This document shows, piece by piece, positions 16,536 through 24,538 of a stretch of 64,000 bases of DNA (position 1 is its first letter; each line of letters starts with the position of its first letter). This DNA is from UBA7672 sp965279085. GTDB taxonomy: Bacteria; Pseudomonadota; Alphaproteobacteria; Caulobacterales; Hyphomonadaceae. The DNA lies in NCBI GenBank assembly GCA_965279085.1, contig OZ257149.1:4154001-4218000 (forward strand), in the 5' to 3' direction. The notes beneath the pieces were generated by a model. The model did not search any database, had not been told where the DNA came from, and saw only the letters and a program-made list of their open reading frames with translations. The translations under genes were made by a program, and so were the position numbers.

Positions 16536-16859
16536 ATGGCTTCTCGAATGCGGACCGGACAATCGCGGAAAACCCGTGATGTCGAACGGTTGAATGCGAT
16601 CGAGGACCGAATGGGGGAGTTGGCCTCGCTGCTGTCTGAAGTCGCGGAAGCCCTCGCCGAACACCCTGACGGTCTGAAGTTGTCTGGAGGCGGCCTGCCG
16701 CCCCAGCTGGACACGCGACCGGACGCAATCCGCGTCAAAGCCCGGGAGTGGCCGTCGATCCAGGAGATCGAGCGCGTGCTCGCGTCCTGGCACGCGATGC
16801 AGCGAAAGCTGCGGCCAGCGGCCAAGCAGGTGGGGGTTCGCAAACACACGCCGATCTGA
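16536..16859 (+). CDS. Small hypothetical helical protein
   Basis: A 107-residue, charged, largely helical protein with a likely coiled-coil stretch (VERLNAIEDRMGELASLLSE). Codon use looks like that of neighbouring genes. AGGGTGA lies about eight bases before the ATG. No family was recognised and no membrane segment is visible. Two DnaA-like boxes follow the stop codon directly. Confidence 0.55.
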   Translation: MASRMRTGQSRKTRDVERLNAIEDRMGELASLLSEVAEALAEHPDGLKLSGGGLPPQLDTRPDAIRVKAREWPSIQEIERVLASWHAMQRKLRPAAKQVGVRKHTPI

Positions 16860-16860
16860 C

Positions 16861-16886
16861 CTATCCACAACCCACGGTTATCCACA
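16861..16886 (+). promoter_or_regulatory. Two DnaA-box-like nonamers
   Basis: TTATCCACA at 16878-16886 matches the DnaA-box consensus exactly, and CTATCCACA at 16861-16869 differs at the first base. They are 17 bp apart in the same orientation. No AT-rich unwinding region is seen next to them, so a replication origin is not claimed. Confidence 0.5.
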
Positions 16887-16903
16887 GGACGGGGGAACCG
16901 GTC

Positions 16904-16942
16904 GGAATCGGGAGGGGAACGGATTGGAATCGGGAGGTGAAC
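16904..16942 (+). repeat. Two 17-bp direct repeats with a 22-bp period
   Basis: GGAATCGGGAGGGGAAC (16904-16920) and GGAATCGGGAGGTGAAC (16926-16942) differ at one base. Each contains a GAATC methylation site. They lie between the DnaA-like boxes and the end of the zinc-ribbon gene, so they could be binding sites. Confidence 0.5.
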
Positions 16943-16982
16943 CCTTCCGCAGAGTCAGGCGGCGGGCGGCTGGAACATCAGC

Positions 16983-17237
16983 CTAGTGATGGTGGTGATG
17001 GTCCTCGTCGGGGACCGCGTTGTACTTGCCGCATTTGGGGCATTTCACGGCGTCGAAGGGTTCGCCGTGGAACACGTCCATGTGGCTGACCTTGTCCATC
17101 AGGCGGGTCTTGCAGGCCCCGCAGCGATAGGTGGTGTCGCCGTCCGTGCCTTCGAGGGCGAGCTTGCCGGCTTCCGGCTCCAGCACGATGGCGTCGCCGG
17201 CCGGTTTCGGGATCACACGCATCTCTTTCTGCGGCAT
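16983..17237 (-). CDS. Small zinc-ribbon protein with a natural five-histidine tail
   Basis: An 84-residue protein. CGAC (about 50-53) and CPKC (about 70-73) form a four-cysteine zinc ribbon, and the chain ends in DEDHHHHH. A GGAGAG ribosome site precedes the ATG at 17237. I do not recognise a named family. The acidic-His tail suggests metal binding in addition to the ribbon. It is divergent from the thioesterase gene. Confidence 0.75.
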   Translation of the reverse strand: MPQKEMRVIPKPAGDAIVLEPEAGKLALEGTDGDTTYRCGACKTRLMDKVSHMDVFHGEPFDAVKCPKCGKYNAVPDEDHHHHH

Positions 17238-17373
17238 CGGAAGCTCTCCAAGAATTGCTGCATCTGCGCGGCGAGGCGCGCGGGCGTCAAGACTTAACAT
17301 CCGGCAAGCTCCTTGCACGGGCATGGTTACGGATACCCGAGACACATCGGGGTTCAGGGTAGGGAGCGACAAG

Positions 17374-17865
17374 GTGGAGCAGGATCGCGGCGAAGGCCGT
17401 TTCTGCGGACGCGAGCATATTCTGCCGCTGCGCATCTATTACGAGGACACGGATTTTTCCGGGGTCGTCTATCACGCCAATTACGTGCGGTATCTCGAAC
17501 GCGGCCGGTCGGAGTTCATCCGGGCGATCGGGGCGAGCCATACGAGCCTGCTGAAATCGGAGCAGCCCGTGACCTTCATGGTCTCGCGGCTGGATCTGCG
17601 GTTTGTCAGGCCGGCGCGGATCGATGACCGGCTGGACGTGCGGACGCTGATGGAGGTTGCGCGCGGGGCGCGGGTGGTTTGCCGGCAGACGATTACGCGC
17701 GGCGGGGAGCTGATCCTCGAGGCGCTGGTGGAGAATGTCTGCGTCAGTCTCGACGGGAAGCCGAAGCGGTTGCCGCGGGTGATGCTGGATCGGCTGGCCG
17801 ATTATGTTCCGCGGGTCGAGGTGGCGAACGATGTGGTCGCGCCGGTGCTGGTGGCGGCGGAGTAG
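17374..17865 (+). CDS. YbgC/4-hydroxybenzoyl-CoA-type acyl-CoA thioesterase
   Basis: A hot-dog thioesterase of about 163 residues that hydrolyses acyl-CoA. The active-site segment YYEDTDFSGVVYHANYVRYLERGR is diagnostic, with the catalytic Asp in EDTD; FMVSRLDLRFVRPARIDDRL follows as the next strand. The GTG at 17374 has AGGGAG seven bases upstream and is preferred; an in-frame ATG at 17323 lacks a ribosome site but would add 17 residues. The gene is not next to tol-pal genes here. It ends three bases before the convergent pstB. Confidence 0.88.
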   Translation: MEQDRGEGRFCGREHILPLRIYYEDTDFSGVVYHANYVRYLERGRSEFIRAIGASHTSLLKSEQPVTFMVSRLDLRFVRPARIDDRLDVRTLMEVARGARVVCRQTITRGGELILEALVENVCVSLDGKPKRLPRVMLDRLADYVPRVEVANDVVAPVLVAAE

Positions 17866-17868
17866 GCG

Positions 17869-18705
17869 TCAGCCGAACCGGCCGGTGATGTAGTCCTGGG
17901 TTTCTTCCAGCTTCGGCGCGGTGAAGATCTGGTCGGTGGGGCCGGATTCGACGAGGCGGCCCATGTTGAAGAAGGCGGTGATCTGCGAGACGCGGGCGGC
18001 CTGCGCCATCGAGTGCGTGACGATGACGATGCAGGTGTGACGGCGCAGTTCCTCGATCAGCTGTTCGATCTTGGCGGTGGCGATGGGGTCGAGCGCGGAG
18101 CAGGGTTCGTCCATGAGGATGACGGCGGGTGAGACGGCAAGCGCGCGGGCGATGACGAGGCGTTGCTGCTGTCCGCCGGAGAGGCCGAGGCCGGACTTGG
18201 CCAAACGGTCTTTCGCTTCTTCCCAGAGCGCGGCGCGGCGCAGCGAGGTTTCGACGAGTTCGTCGAGCTCTGCCTTCGTCGACGTCAGTTTGTGGGCGCG
18301 GGGGCCGTAGGCGACGTTGTCGTAGATCGACATCGGGAACGGGCTGGGCTTCTGGAAGACCATGCCGATGCGCTGTCGCACGAGGACGGGGTCGATGTCG
18401 GCGCTGTTGATGTCGTTGCCGTCCATAAGGATTTGACCCTCGACTCGCGCGCCGGGGATCGTGTCGTTCATGCGGTTGAGGCAGCGGAGCAGGGTGGACT
18501 TGCCGCAGCCGGAGGCGCCGATGAAGGCGGTGACGGCGTTGTCGGGGATTTCGAGGTTGACGCCGAACAGCGCCTGCTTCGCGCCGTAGAAGGCGTTGAT
18601 GTCGCGCAGGCTGATGCGCGTGGGCGAGGTGACGGCCTCGGTCGCCGCCGCGGCGACATTCAGCGAGACGCCCGGACGGCGCGGCGAGGGAGACGCTTCG
18701 GTCAT
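17869..18705 (-). CDS. pstB: Phosphate ABC transporter ATP-binding protein
   Basis: The 278-residue ATPase of the high-affinity phosphate importer PstSCAB. Walker A is GASGCGKST (63-71), the signature is LSGGQ (175-179), and Walker B is VILMDE (195-200). The stretch VFQKPSPFPMSIYDNVAYGP is typical of PstB. It has an N-terminal extension of about 28 residues. It is the last gene of a leftward pst cluster; phoU, which often follows pstB, is absent and the convergent thioesterase gene comes next. Confidence 0.97.
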   Translation of the reverse strand: MTEASPSPRRPGVSLNVAAAATEAVTSPTRISLRDINAFYGAKQALFGVNLEIPDNAVTAFIGASGCGKSTLLRCLNRMNDTIPGARVEGQILMDGNDINSADIDPVLVRQRIGMVFQKPSPFPMSIYDNVAYGPRAHKLTSTKAELDELVETSLRRAALWEEAKDRLAKSGLGLSGGQQQRLVIARALAVSPAVILMDEPCSALDPIATAKIEQLIEELRRHTCIVIVTHSMAQAARVSQITAFFNMGRLVESGPTDQIFTAPKLEETQDYITGRFG

Positions 18706-18743
18706 CGCTGACGGCTAACCGCGCGGGCGGCGGATGTCCATGG

Positions 18744-19613
18744 TCAGGCCTGTCCGCGCTTCAGCGCCGCGAGGGATAGGCGCGAGGCGATGTTGAGGAG
18801 CAGGACACCGACGGTGATGATCAGGGCGCCGGTCCAGGCAAGGGAGACCCATTCTGGATATGGGCTGCCGGCGTAGCGGTAGATCGCGATCGGCAGGCTG
18901 GCCATCGGCTTGGTGAGGTCGGTCGACCAGTTGGAGTTTCCGAGCGAGGTGAAGATCAGCGGTGCGGTCTCGCCGGCGATGCGGGCGACGGCGAGCATGA
19001 TGCCGGTGAGGATCCCGCCGAAGGCTGCTGGCAGCACGACCTTGCGGACAACTTCGTTCTCGCGGCTGCCGAGGGCGACGGCGCCGTCGCGGTAGGCCTG
19101 CGGCACGAGCCGGAGGATGTCCTCCGTGGTGCGGGCGACGACCGGCATGGCGAGCAGGGCCAGCGAGATGGCGCCGGCAATGCCGGAGAAGCCGCCGAAA
19201 GGCGAGACGGCGATCTGGTAGACGAACAGGCCGACGAGAATGGACGGTGCGGAGAGCAGGATGTCGTTCACGAAGCGGACGACAGAGGCGAAGCGCGAGG
19301 TCTTGCCGACTTCTGAGAGATAGACGCCGACCATCATGCCGAGGGGGGCGCCGATCATCGCGCCGATGCCCACCTGGATGATCGAGCCGACAATGGCGTT
19401 GGCGAGACCGCCGCCGGAGCCGGGCGTGGCCATCGACTTCGTGAAGACGTCGAGCGAGAGGCCGGCAAGTCCCTTGTCGATCAGCATCCACAGGATCAGG
19501 CCAAGAAGGACGATGCCGATCACGGCGGCGAAGATGCAGAGGCCGCCCATGATGAGGTCGCCGGCGACGCGGCGGAAGTAGCGGGCTTTGACGCGCGGCG
19601 AGAGGGCCCTCAT
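18744..19613 (-). CDS. pstA: Phosphate ABC transporter permease PstA
   Basis: A 289-residue permease with six membrane helices. PLGMMVGVYLSEVGK and the EAA-type loop LRLVPQAYRDGAVALGSRENEVV followed by VLPAAFGGILTGI show the BPD permease fold and PstA type. It pairs with PstC to form the phosphate channel. Its start codon overlaps the pstC stop (ATGA), which indicates translational coupling. A 38-bp gap separates it from pstB. Confidence 0.96.
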   Translation of the reverse strand: MRALSPRVKARYFRRVAGDLIMGGLCIFAAVIGIVLLGLILWMLIDKGLAGLSLDVFTKSMATPGSGGGLANAIVGSIIQVGIGAMIGAPLGMMVGVYLSEVGKTSRFASVVRFVNDILLSAPSILVGLFVYQIAVSPFGGFSGIAGAISLALLAMPVVARTTEDILRLVPQAYRDGAVALGSRENEVVRKVVLPAAFGGILTGIMLAVARIAGETAPLIFTSLGNSNWSTDLTKPMASLPIAIYRYAGSPYPEWVSLAWTGALIITVGVLLLNIASRLSLAALKRGQA

Positions 19614-20575
19614 GCCATGCGCTCCTGACGCAGGAGGAAGCGTGCGAGGATCAGCACGCCGAACGAAATCACGAATAGCAGGAAGCCGAGCGCGAGCAGG
19701 GACGCGATCAGTGGCGTTCCCGGCTCAGCTTCCGGGAAGCTGTTGGCGATCAACGATGCAATGGTTGAAGAGGGGGCATAGAGGCTGTCGGGCATCCGCG
19801 TGGCGTTGCCGATGACGAAGGCGACGGCCATCGTTTCCCCAAGCGCGCGGCCAAGGCCGAGGAAGACGGCGCCGAATAGCGAGCCGCGCACCGCAGGGAT
19901 GACGACGCCGGTCAGCGCCTCCCAGCGGGTCGAGCCCATGGCGTAGGCGCCGTCCTTAAGCAGTTGCGGCGTTGAGAGCAGCACGTCGCGCGAGGTGGCG
20001 GCGATGAAGGGCAGGATCATGATCGCAAGGACGAGCGAGGCGGTGAGCAGGCCGAGGCCGAGCGGCGGGGCGGAGAACCAGAAGAACGAGTCGCCCAGCG
20101 GCGGGAGCCACGCGAAGACCTCGGTAAACCAGGGCTGAACATTCTCCGACATGAACGGCGCGAGGACGAAGAAGCCCCACATGCCGTAGACTATGGAGGG
20201 GATGGCGGCGAGCAGTTCGATGGCGATCCCGAGCGGCGCGCGCAGCTGGCGCGGGCATGTCTCGGTGAGGAAGTAGGCGATGCCAAAGCCGATGGGCCAC
20301 GCAATCAGGATGGCGAGCATCGCGGTGATAAGCGTGCCGGTGATGGCGGGCAGCGCGCCGAACACGTTAGTGACCGCGTTCCACTCCGTGCTCCAGATGA
20401 ACTCGATGCCGAAAATCTCGAACGCCTGGCGTCCGCTGATGAACATGATCAAAAGGATGGCGGCGAGGACGACCAGCACGATGCCGCCAGCGGCGAACAG
20501 GCTTATGCGGAACGCCGAGTCCGCGAGATGCGGACGTTTCGTCCCGATCAGCCGCTTGTCTGCTGCTTCCGTCAT
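19610..20575 (-). CDS. pstC: Phosphate ABC transporter permease PstC
   Basis: A 321-residue permease with six membrane helices. PIGFGIAYFLTETCPRQLR, AIPSIVYGMWGFFVLAP and the EAA-type loop LKDGAYAMGSTRWEALTGVVIP are typical of PstC. The ATG at 20575 has GAGGGG just upstream and is preferred to a longer start at 20632. It is separated from pstS by about 110 bp holding a hairpin, so the permease genes are probably expressed less than the binding protein. Confidence 0.96.
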   Translation of the reverse strand: MTEAADKRLIGTKRPHLADSAFRISLFAAGGIVLVVLAAILLIMFISGRQAFEIFGIEFIWSTEWNAVTNVFGALPAITGTLITAMLAILIAWPIGFGIAYFLTETCPRQLRAPLGIAIELLAAIPSIVYGMWGFFVLAPFMSENVQPWFTEVFAWLPPLGDSFFWFSAPPLGLGLLTASLVLAIMILPFIAATSRDVLLSTPQLLKDGAYAMGSTRWEALTGVVIPAVRGSLFGAVFLGLGRALGETMAVAFVIGNATRMPDSLYAPSSTIASLIANSFPEAEPGTPLIASLLALGFLLFVISFGVLILARFLLRQERMA

Positions 20576-20640
20576 GAGCCCCTCGACCACCCGACCCGAT
20601 GCACGTTCTGGTTTCAGCCGTCTACGCGGCAAAAAGGTTT

Positions 20641-20663
20641 GGGGCGGAGCGATTCTCCGCCCC
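20641..20663 (-). terminator. Attenuating hairpin between pstS and pstC
   Basis: GGGGCGGAG (20641-20649) pairs with CTCCGCCCC (20655-20663). On the minus strand the stem is followed by AAACCTTTTTG, so it can act as a terminator or a processing site that sets the pstS to pstC ratio. Confidence 0.75.
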
Positions 20664-20683
20664 GCCCCTTTTGTTTAGCAGAA

Positions 20684-21748
20684 CTATTTGCCCGTCCAGA
20701 CGGGCTTCCCGTCGAACACGACCTGCGTCCATTTCTTGCGGACAAGGTCCTGAACGGGGGCCGGCAGCGGGATGTAGTGAAGCTGGTCTGCGGCTGGGGC
20801 GCCGTTCTTGAAAGCCCAGTCGACGAACTTGAACACGTTGGCCGCGCGCGTCCCGTCCGTTGGGTTCTTCGGCACGAGGATGTAGGTCGCCGAGACGATC
20901 GGCCAGGTCGCATCGCCCGTCATGTTGATCATGGAGGCGGCCATGTTCGGCGCATTGTTCCAGTTGGCTTGTGTCGCAGCGGCGTTGAAGCCAGCGACCG
21001 AGGGCTTCACGAATTTCTTCGCGCGGTTCTCGATCATCGGCGTCTGCATCTTGTTCTCGGTCGCATAGGCGTATTCAACATAGCCGATACCGCCCTTGGT
21101 ATTCTGCACCGAGGCAGCAACGCCGGCGTTACCCGGAGCGCCGACGCCGGCTTTCCAAGGCACCGAGTTGCCGGCGCCAACGTTGGTCTGGAAGGGGAGA
21201 CTCACGGCCGCGAGGTAGTTTGTGAAGATGCTCGTCGTGCCAGAGGAGTCGGCGCGATAGGCGGGAGCGATCGCGACGGCGGGGAGGGTCACGCCCGGGT
21301 TGAGATCCTTGATCTCCTTGGCGTTCCACATGCGGATGCGGCCCTGATAGATGTCAGCGACCAAGGGGCCGGTGAGCTTCAGGTTGTTGCCGTCCACGCC
21401 CGGGATGTTCACCACCACAACCACCGCGCCGATGACGGCGGGGAATTGCAGTAGGTTGTTGGAGGCGAGCCGTTCGGAGGCGATCGGCGAGTCGGACGCG
21501 CCGAAATCCACCGTGCGGTTGATGATCTGCGTGGCGCCGGCGCCGGAGCCGACCGCCTGATAGTTGAGCGCGGGGCCGCCGGCGGCTTTGTATTGCTCGC
21601 CCCATTTCGTGTAGATCGGGGCCGGGAAGGTGGCGCCCGCGCCAGTGACTTCCTGAGCATTGGCAGCGGCGATTCCGCCGACGAGGACTGAGGCGACGGC
21701 GGCGGCGCGTACGGCGCGGCCGAGGCCTTTGGATAGTTGATTCAACAT
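20684..21748 (-). CDS. pstS: Periplasmic phosphate-binding protein PstS
   Basis: The 354-residue substrate-binding protein of the phosphate importer. A signal peptide (about 1-26, ending ANA-QE) is followed by the PstS core GAGATFPAPIYTKWGEQY, then SGAGATQIINRTVDFGASDSP, a phosphate-contacting loop, and RADSSGTTSIFTNYL. ATG at 21748 with GGAGAAAATC upstream is preferred to the start at 21835. It lies between the porin gene and pstC, all in the same direction. Confidence 0.97.
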   Translation of the reverse strand: MLNQLSKGLGRAVRAAAVASVLVGGIAAANAQEVTGAGATFPAPIYTKWGEQYKAAGGPALNYQAVGSGAGATQIINRTVDFGASDSPIASERLASNNLLQFPAVIGAVVVVVNIPGVDGNNLKLTGPLVADIYQGRIRMWNAKEIKDLNPGVTLPAVAIAPAYRADSSGTTSIFTNYLAAVSLPFQTNVGAGNSVPWKAGVGAPGNAGVAASVQNTKGGIGYVEYAYATENKMQTPMIENRAKKFVKPSVAGFNAAATQANWNNAPNMAASMINMTGDATWPIVSATYILVPKNPTDGTRAANVFKFVDWAFKNGAPAADQLHYIPLPAPVQDLVRKKWTQVVFDGKPVWTGK

Positions 21749-21803
21749 GATTTTCTCCGGTTGAACTTGTGGAGGCGCTATTGGCGCCTGCGTGAGGAGG
21801 TGA

Positions 21804-23366
21804 TTACCACTCGATCTGCGAACGTATTGTGACAACGTCTGCAGAACCGCTGAGCGGGCTGCTGGGACGCTCGATATCGAGGTGCGACACGTCGGCCTGG
21901 AACTTCAGGAAGTTCAGCGGCTGCCAGGTGGCCTGGAGCGTGATTCCCTTCTGTTCCCCGCCGTCCATCGTGCCGTCCGTGAGGTCGAGGTAGTCGTAGC
22001 GTGCGGCGAACATCAGCGAGCCGAAACCATCGTCGGACCCAAGCGTGCGCTTGGGGATAAGGCGGCCGAACGAGCCGTCCTTGCCGTTGTAGGGACGGGC
22101 ATCGCCCGTGGGAGACCAGTAGAAGTCGAGGTATCCGCCCTGGAAGGTCGGGTTGAACTGGCCAAGCGTCGTGCCGCTTTGCGGACGTGCTTCGAGCTGG
22201 CCGTATTCGGCCGCCATGCCGAACTCGTTCCACTGGGCCGCGAATTCGCCGCCGATGAACGTGTCCTGCGCGAACGCGAGGGAGCCGGTGTCGATGAAGC
22301 GGTCGCCGAAGCCGGTGTTCGGACGCGCGCGGTAACGGTAGCCCGGGCCACGGATGCCCGAGACGTCGGAGCCGCCGGCGTTGTCGCGGACGCGCGCGTT
22401 GAAGCCGAGGTGGACCAGCGTGTAGCCGTCCGGTCCGCGATCGTAGATCGGGGCCCAGGTGGCGCGGCCCGCGAAACCGACGGTTTCGGAGGTGTTGGTC
22501 GATTCCGGGTTGTTGAAGTCGTCGCCCTGCAGCGCGATGCCCGCCGACCAGTTGCCGCCTGAGGTGGCGAGCGAGATGCCGCCGATCTTGGTGAAGCCGA
22601 AGGCGTTGATGTAGGCGGAGCGCTCGTTGAAGGGGATGTTGAGCGAGGACGTGCGGTCTTCCATCGGCGAGACCTGGTTGTTCTGGCCGAGGGTGAGTTC
22701 CCAGTCGCCGAAAACGTACTGGATGAAGGCGTCATCGAAGCCCACTTCCGTGTCCGCTCCGGAGGTGGAGACGGCCGTGACGGTCGCGCCGCGATCAGCT
22801 TCGCCGGCCTGGCAGGCGGAGCGCTGCACGACAGCCAGCGTGGTGGTGTTCTGGCACAGGCGCACCGTGGTGACGGTGGACGACGCCTGATCGGCGCCGG
22901 GCTGGAAGGCCAGCTTGATGTTGTACTTCCAGTTCTGCGTGAACTGTCCCTCGACGCCGAGGAAGGCGCGGCGGACGAAGGTGCGCGTGTAGTTCTGGTT
23001 CACCGCGGCGAGGTCGTCGGTCGAGATGTTGAACGCGTCGTACATGACGCGGCCGTTGATCTTGAAGATGCGGTCTTCTTCCGTCGAACGCGGCGAGCCG
23101 CCGGACCAGGACGTGGCCAGGGTGGGCGCCGGCGGGGGCGGAGGCGGAAGCTGGTCGACGGTCGCAACCTTCTTCTCGGCGAGCATTTTCTCGACGATCG
23201 ACATGACCTCGGCGGCCTGCTCGGGCGTCAGCTTGCTCAGCCGGTCTTGAGTCGTTGGCTCTTGCGTTGCCTGGATCGTGGGTGTCTGGGCATGCGCTCC
23301 GGCAGCCGATGCGGCCGCGAGCGCAGCCAGGGCTGCGGCGCGCCGCAGCGAGGCGTTGAATGACAT
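21804..23366 (-). CDS. Phosphate-selective porin (OprO/OprP type)
   Basis: A 520-residue outer-membrane porin. A signal peptide (ending GAHA-QT) is followed by a short helical region with LTPEQAAEVMSIVEKM, then a proline run, then a beta barrel starting at IFKINGRVMYDAFN and ending in the aromatic residue W. Paired barrel strands such as WKYNIKLAFQPGAD and FVRRAFLGVEGQFTQNW match OprO/OprP. Position directly upstream of pstS and a candidate Pho box before it indicate phosphate uptake across the outer membrane. GAGGGG precedes the ATG. Confidence 0.92.
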   Translation of the reverse strand: MSFNASLRRAAALAALAAASAAGAHAQTPTIQATQEPTTQDRLSKLTPEQAAEVMSIVEKMLAEKKVATVDQLPPPPPPAPTLATSWSGGSPRSTEEDRIFKINGRVMYDAFNISTDDLAAVNQNYTRTFVRRAFLGVEGQFTQNWKYNIKLAFQPGADQASSTVTTVRLCQNTTTLAVVQRSACQAGEADRGATVTAVSTSGADTEVGFDDAFIQYVFGDWELTLGQNNQVSPMEDRTSSLNIPFNERSAYINAFGFTKIGGISLATSGGNWSAGIALQGDDFNNPESTNTSETVGFAGRATWAPIYDRGPDGYTLVHLGFNARVRDNAGGSDVSGIRGPGYRYRARPNTGFGDRFIDTGSLAFAQDTFIGGEFAAQWNEFGMAAEYGQLEARPQSGTTLGQFNPTFQGGYLDFYWSPTGDARPYNGKDGSFGRLIPKRTLGSDDGFGSLMFAARYDYLDLTDGTMDGGEQKGITLQATWQPLNFLKFQADVSHLDIERPSSPLSGSADVVTIRSQIEW

Positions 23367-23453
23367 GAGTTCCCCTCATCTTCCCGTTTTGCGGCCGGCA
23401 TCCGGGAGAGACGCCGCTCCGACGGCGCAGGGGCTAAGCGCGCGCAGCGACGC

Positions 23454-23486
23454 GTGCGTGACGGATTTGAAACAGACTTGTAACAA
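23454..23486 (-). promoter_or_regulatory. Candidate Pho box (three tandem 11-bp units)
   Basis: On the minus strand three consecutive 11-mers read TTGTTACAAGT, CTGTTTCAAAT and CCGTCACGCAC. The 7-mers (T/C)(T/C)GT(T/C)(A/T)C spaced by four bases match the direct-repeat plan of PhoB binding sites. They lie 88 to 120 bp upstream of the porin start codon. The third unit is weaker than the first two. Confidence 0.65.
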
Positions 23487-23541
23487 CCCACAGGATGGAC
23501 GGCGTGCCGCAGGTGCGTTGGCGCCGATGGCCGCGCAGGCC

Positions 23542-24126
23542 CTATCTGGATGTGATGGCCGTGACGAAGCCGGAGATCATCTCCTTGTCGGCCTCCGTGA
23601 TCGGCGCCAGGGGGTAGTCGAAGGCGACGACCCAGAGGTCGCCATTCTGCTGCTGGGCGTACGACGTGAAGTTGCGGAACCACGCGGGTTCATCCCCTAG
23701 AATGGGGCAGTCATACGACGCGAGGATTGCGAAGGCCGTGAGGCCCGGGACGGGGTTGCGATCGACCTCGAAGGTCAGCGGCGTGCAGGATGGGTCCTGC
23801 TCGTGGAAGATCGCGGCCACGACCTGCTTGCCTTTGTCGGCGCCCGCTTCGTTGGCGGCCATGGCGGTGACGGTGGCGAGATCCAGCTTGTCGAATCCGC
23901 GCCGCACGAGCGCCGCTGAAATGATCGGGAAATCCTCGCCGCAGGGCCGGCCTTCGAGGGCGGGGAGCTTGCCGCCCAGTCCGTCGTCCTGCTCGGAAAC
24001 GACCGTGCACCAGCCCTCTCGAGGGGTGAACGGAATGCCGCCGTGAGACCATGTCTGCTGCGCGAAGGCCGGCGCTGCGCCCAGCGCACCCGCAGCCAGA
24101 ACAGCCAACACCACTCCGATCCGCAT
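23542..24126 (-). CDS. Secreted hypothetical protein
   Basis: A 194-residue protein with a clear signal peptide (MRIGVVLAVLAAGALGAAPA, cleavage after AFA). The mature part has three Cys pairs candidates (Cys near 40, 62, 113 and 139) suggesting disulfides, and aromatic-rich strands near the end. No family was recognised. It is the last chromosomal gene before the transposon block and is read away from it. Confidence 0.75.
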   Translation of the reverse strand: MRIGVVLAVLAAGALGAAPAFAQQTWSHGGIPFTPREGWCTVVSEQDDGLGGKLPALEGRPCGEDFPIISAALVRRGFDKLDLATVTAMAANEAGADKGKQVVAAIFHEQDPSCTPLTFEVDRNPVPGLTAFAILASYDCPILGDEPAWFRNFTSYAQQQNGDLWVVAFDYPLAPITEADKEMISGFVTAITSR

Positions 24127-24228
24127 GTGTCCCTCCCAGCGATGCGCCAGTATGGCGGGCCCGCTATCCCCCGGCCACCCGTCCGCGCATCGGTGATTCT
24201 TTTCAATGAAAACAAGGATTGAAATAGG

Positions 24229-24236
24229 AATAATGT
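24229..24236 (+). repeat. Target duplication AATAATGT, left copy (element A)
   Basis: This 8-mer is repeated perfectly at 28295-28302, directly flanking the inverted repeats of element A. An 8-bp duplication is the known IS1595-family pattern. Confidence 0.9.
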
Positions 24237-24259
24237 CCTAATTATGCACTTCTCAAAGC
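24237..24259 (+). repeat. Left terminal inverted repeat of element A
   Basis: Starts CCTAATTATGCACTT and matches the right end (28272-28294) at 21 of 23 positions. A GTGACAGGCCGG motif lies about 50 bp inside this end, and variants of it recur at the other two left ends in the block. Confidence 0.88.
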
Positions 24260-24355
24260 AGGATACTGCTCCTAGATTCAAGGCCGTGACAGGCCGGCAG
24301 CAATTCTGACCAAGAAAGGACGCGTGATTAGGGCCCTCCCCCAAGGAGAAGTCCT

Positions 24356-24538
24356 ATGGCCGAAGAGGCCGCCGCAGAGATCGAGATCACGCCACAGATG
24401 ATCGCTGCGGGAGTCGATGCTTTCCGGTCGCATCACTTTGGTGAGCCAGAGGCGCGCATAGTGGAGGCCATTTTTCTGGCCATGGCGATTGAGGCTCAGG
24501 CAAGCCGCTCAGCGTCAGCGATCATCTCCGCCAAATAG
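24356..24538 (+). CDS. Small passenger protein, element A
   Basis: A 60-residue acidic, helical protein beginning MAEEAAAEIEI. AAGGAGAAG precedes the ATG, a strong ribosome site. Its N-terminus resembles the start of the small plus-strand gene at the equivalent place in element B (VEEAASEDD). Its 3' end overlaps the 3' end of the convergent HEPN-like gene by 43 bases. Function unknown. Confidence 0.65.
   Translation: MAEEAAAEIEITPQMIAAGVDAFRSHHFGEPEARIVEAIFLAMAIEAQASRSASAIISAK

Noticed and set aside
16861..16942. Replication origin
   Set aside because: Two DnaA-like boxes and short repeats are present, but there is no AT-rich unwinding region and none of the usual origin-linked genes, so an origin is not claimed.
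17323..17373. Upstream ATG start for the thioesterase
   Set aside because: It lacks a ribosome site and adds a non-conserved tail. GTG at 17374 has AGGGAG at good spacing, but the longer form cannot be excluded.
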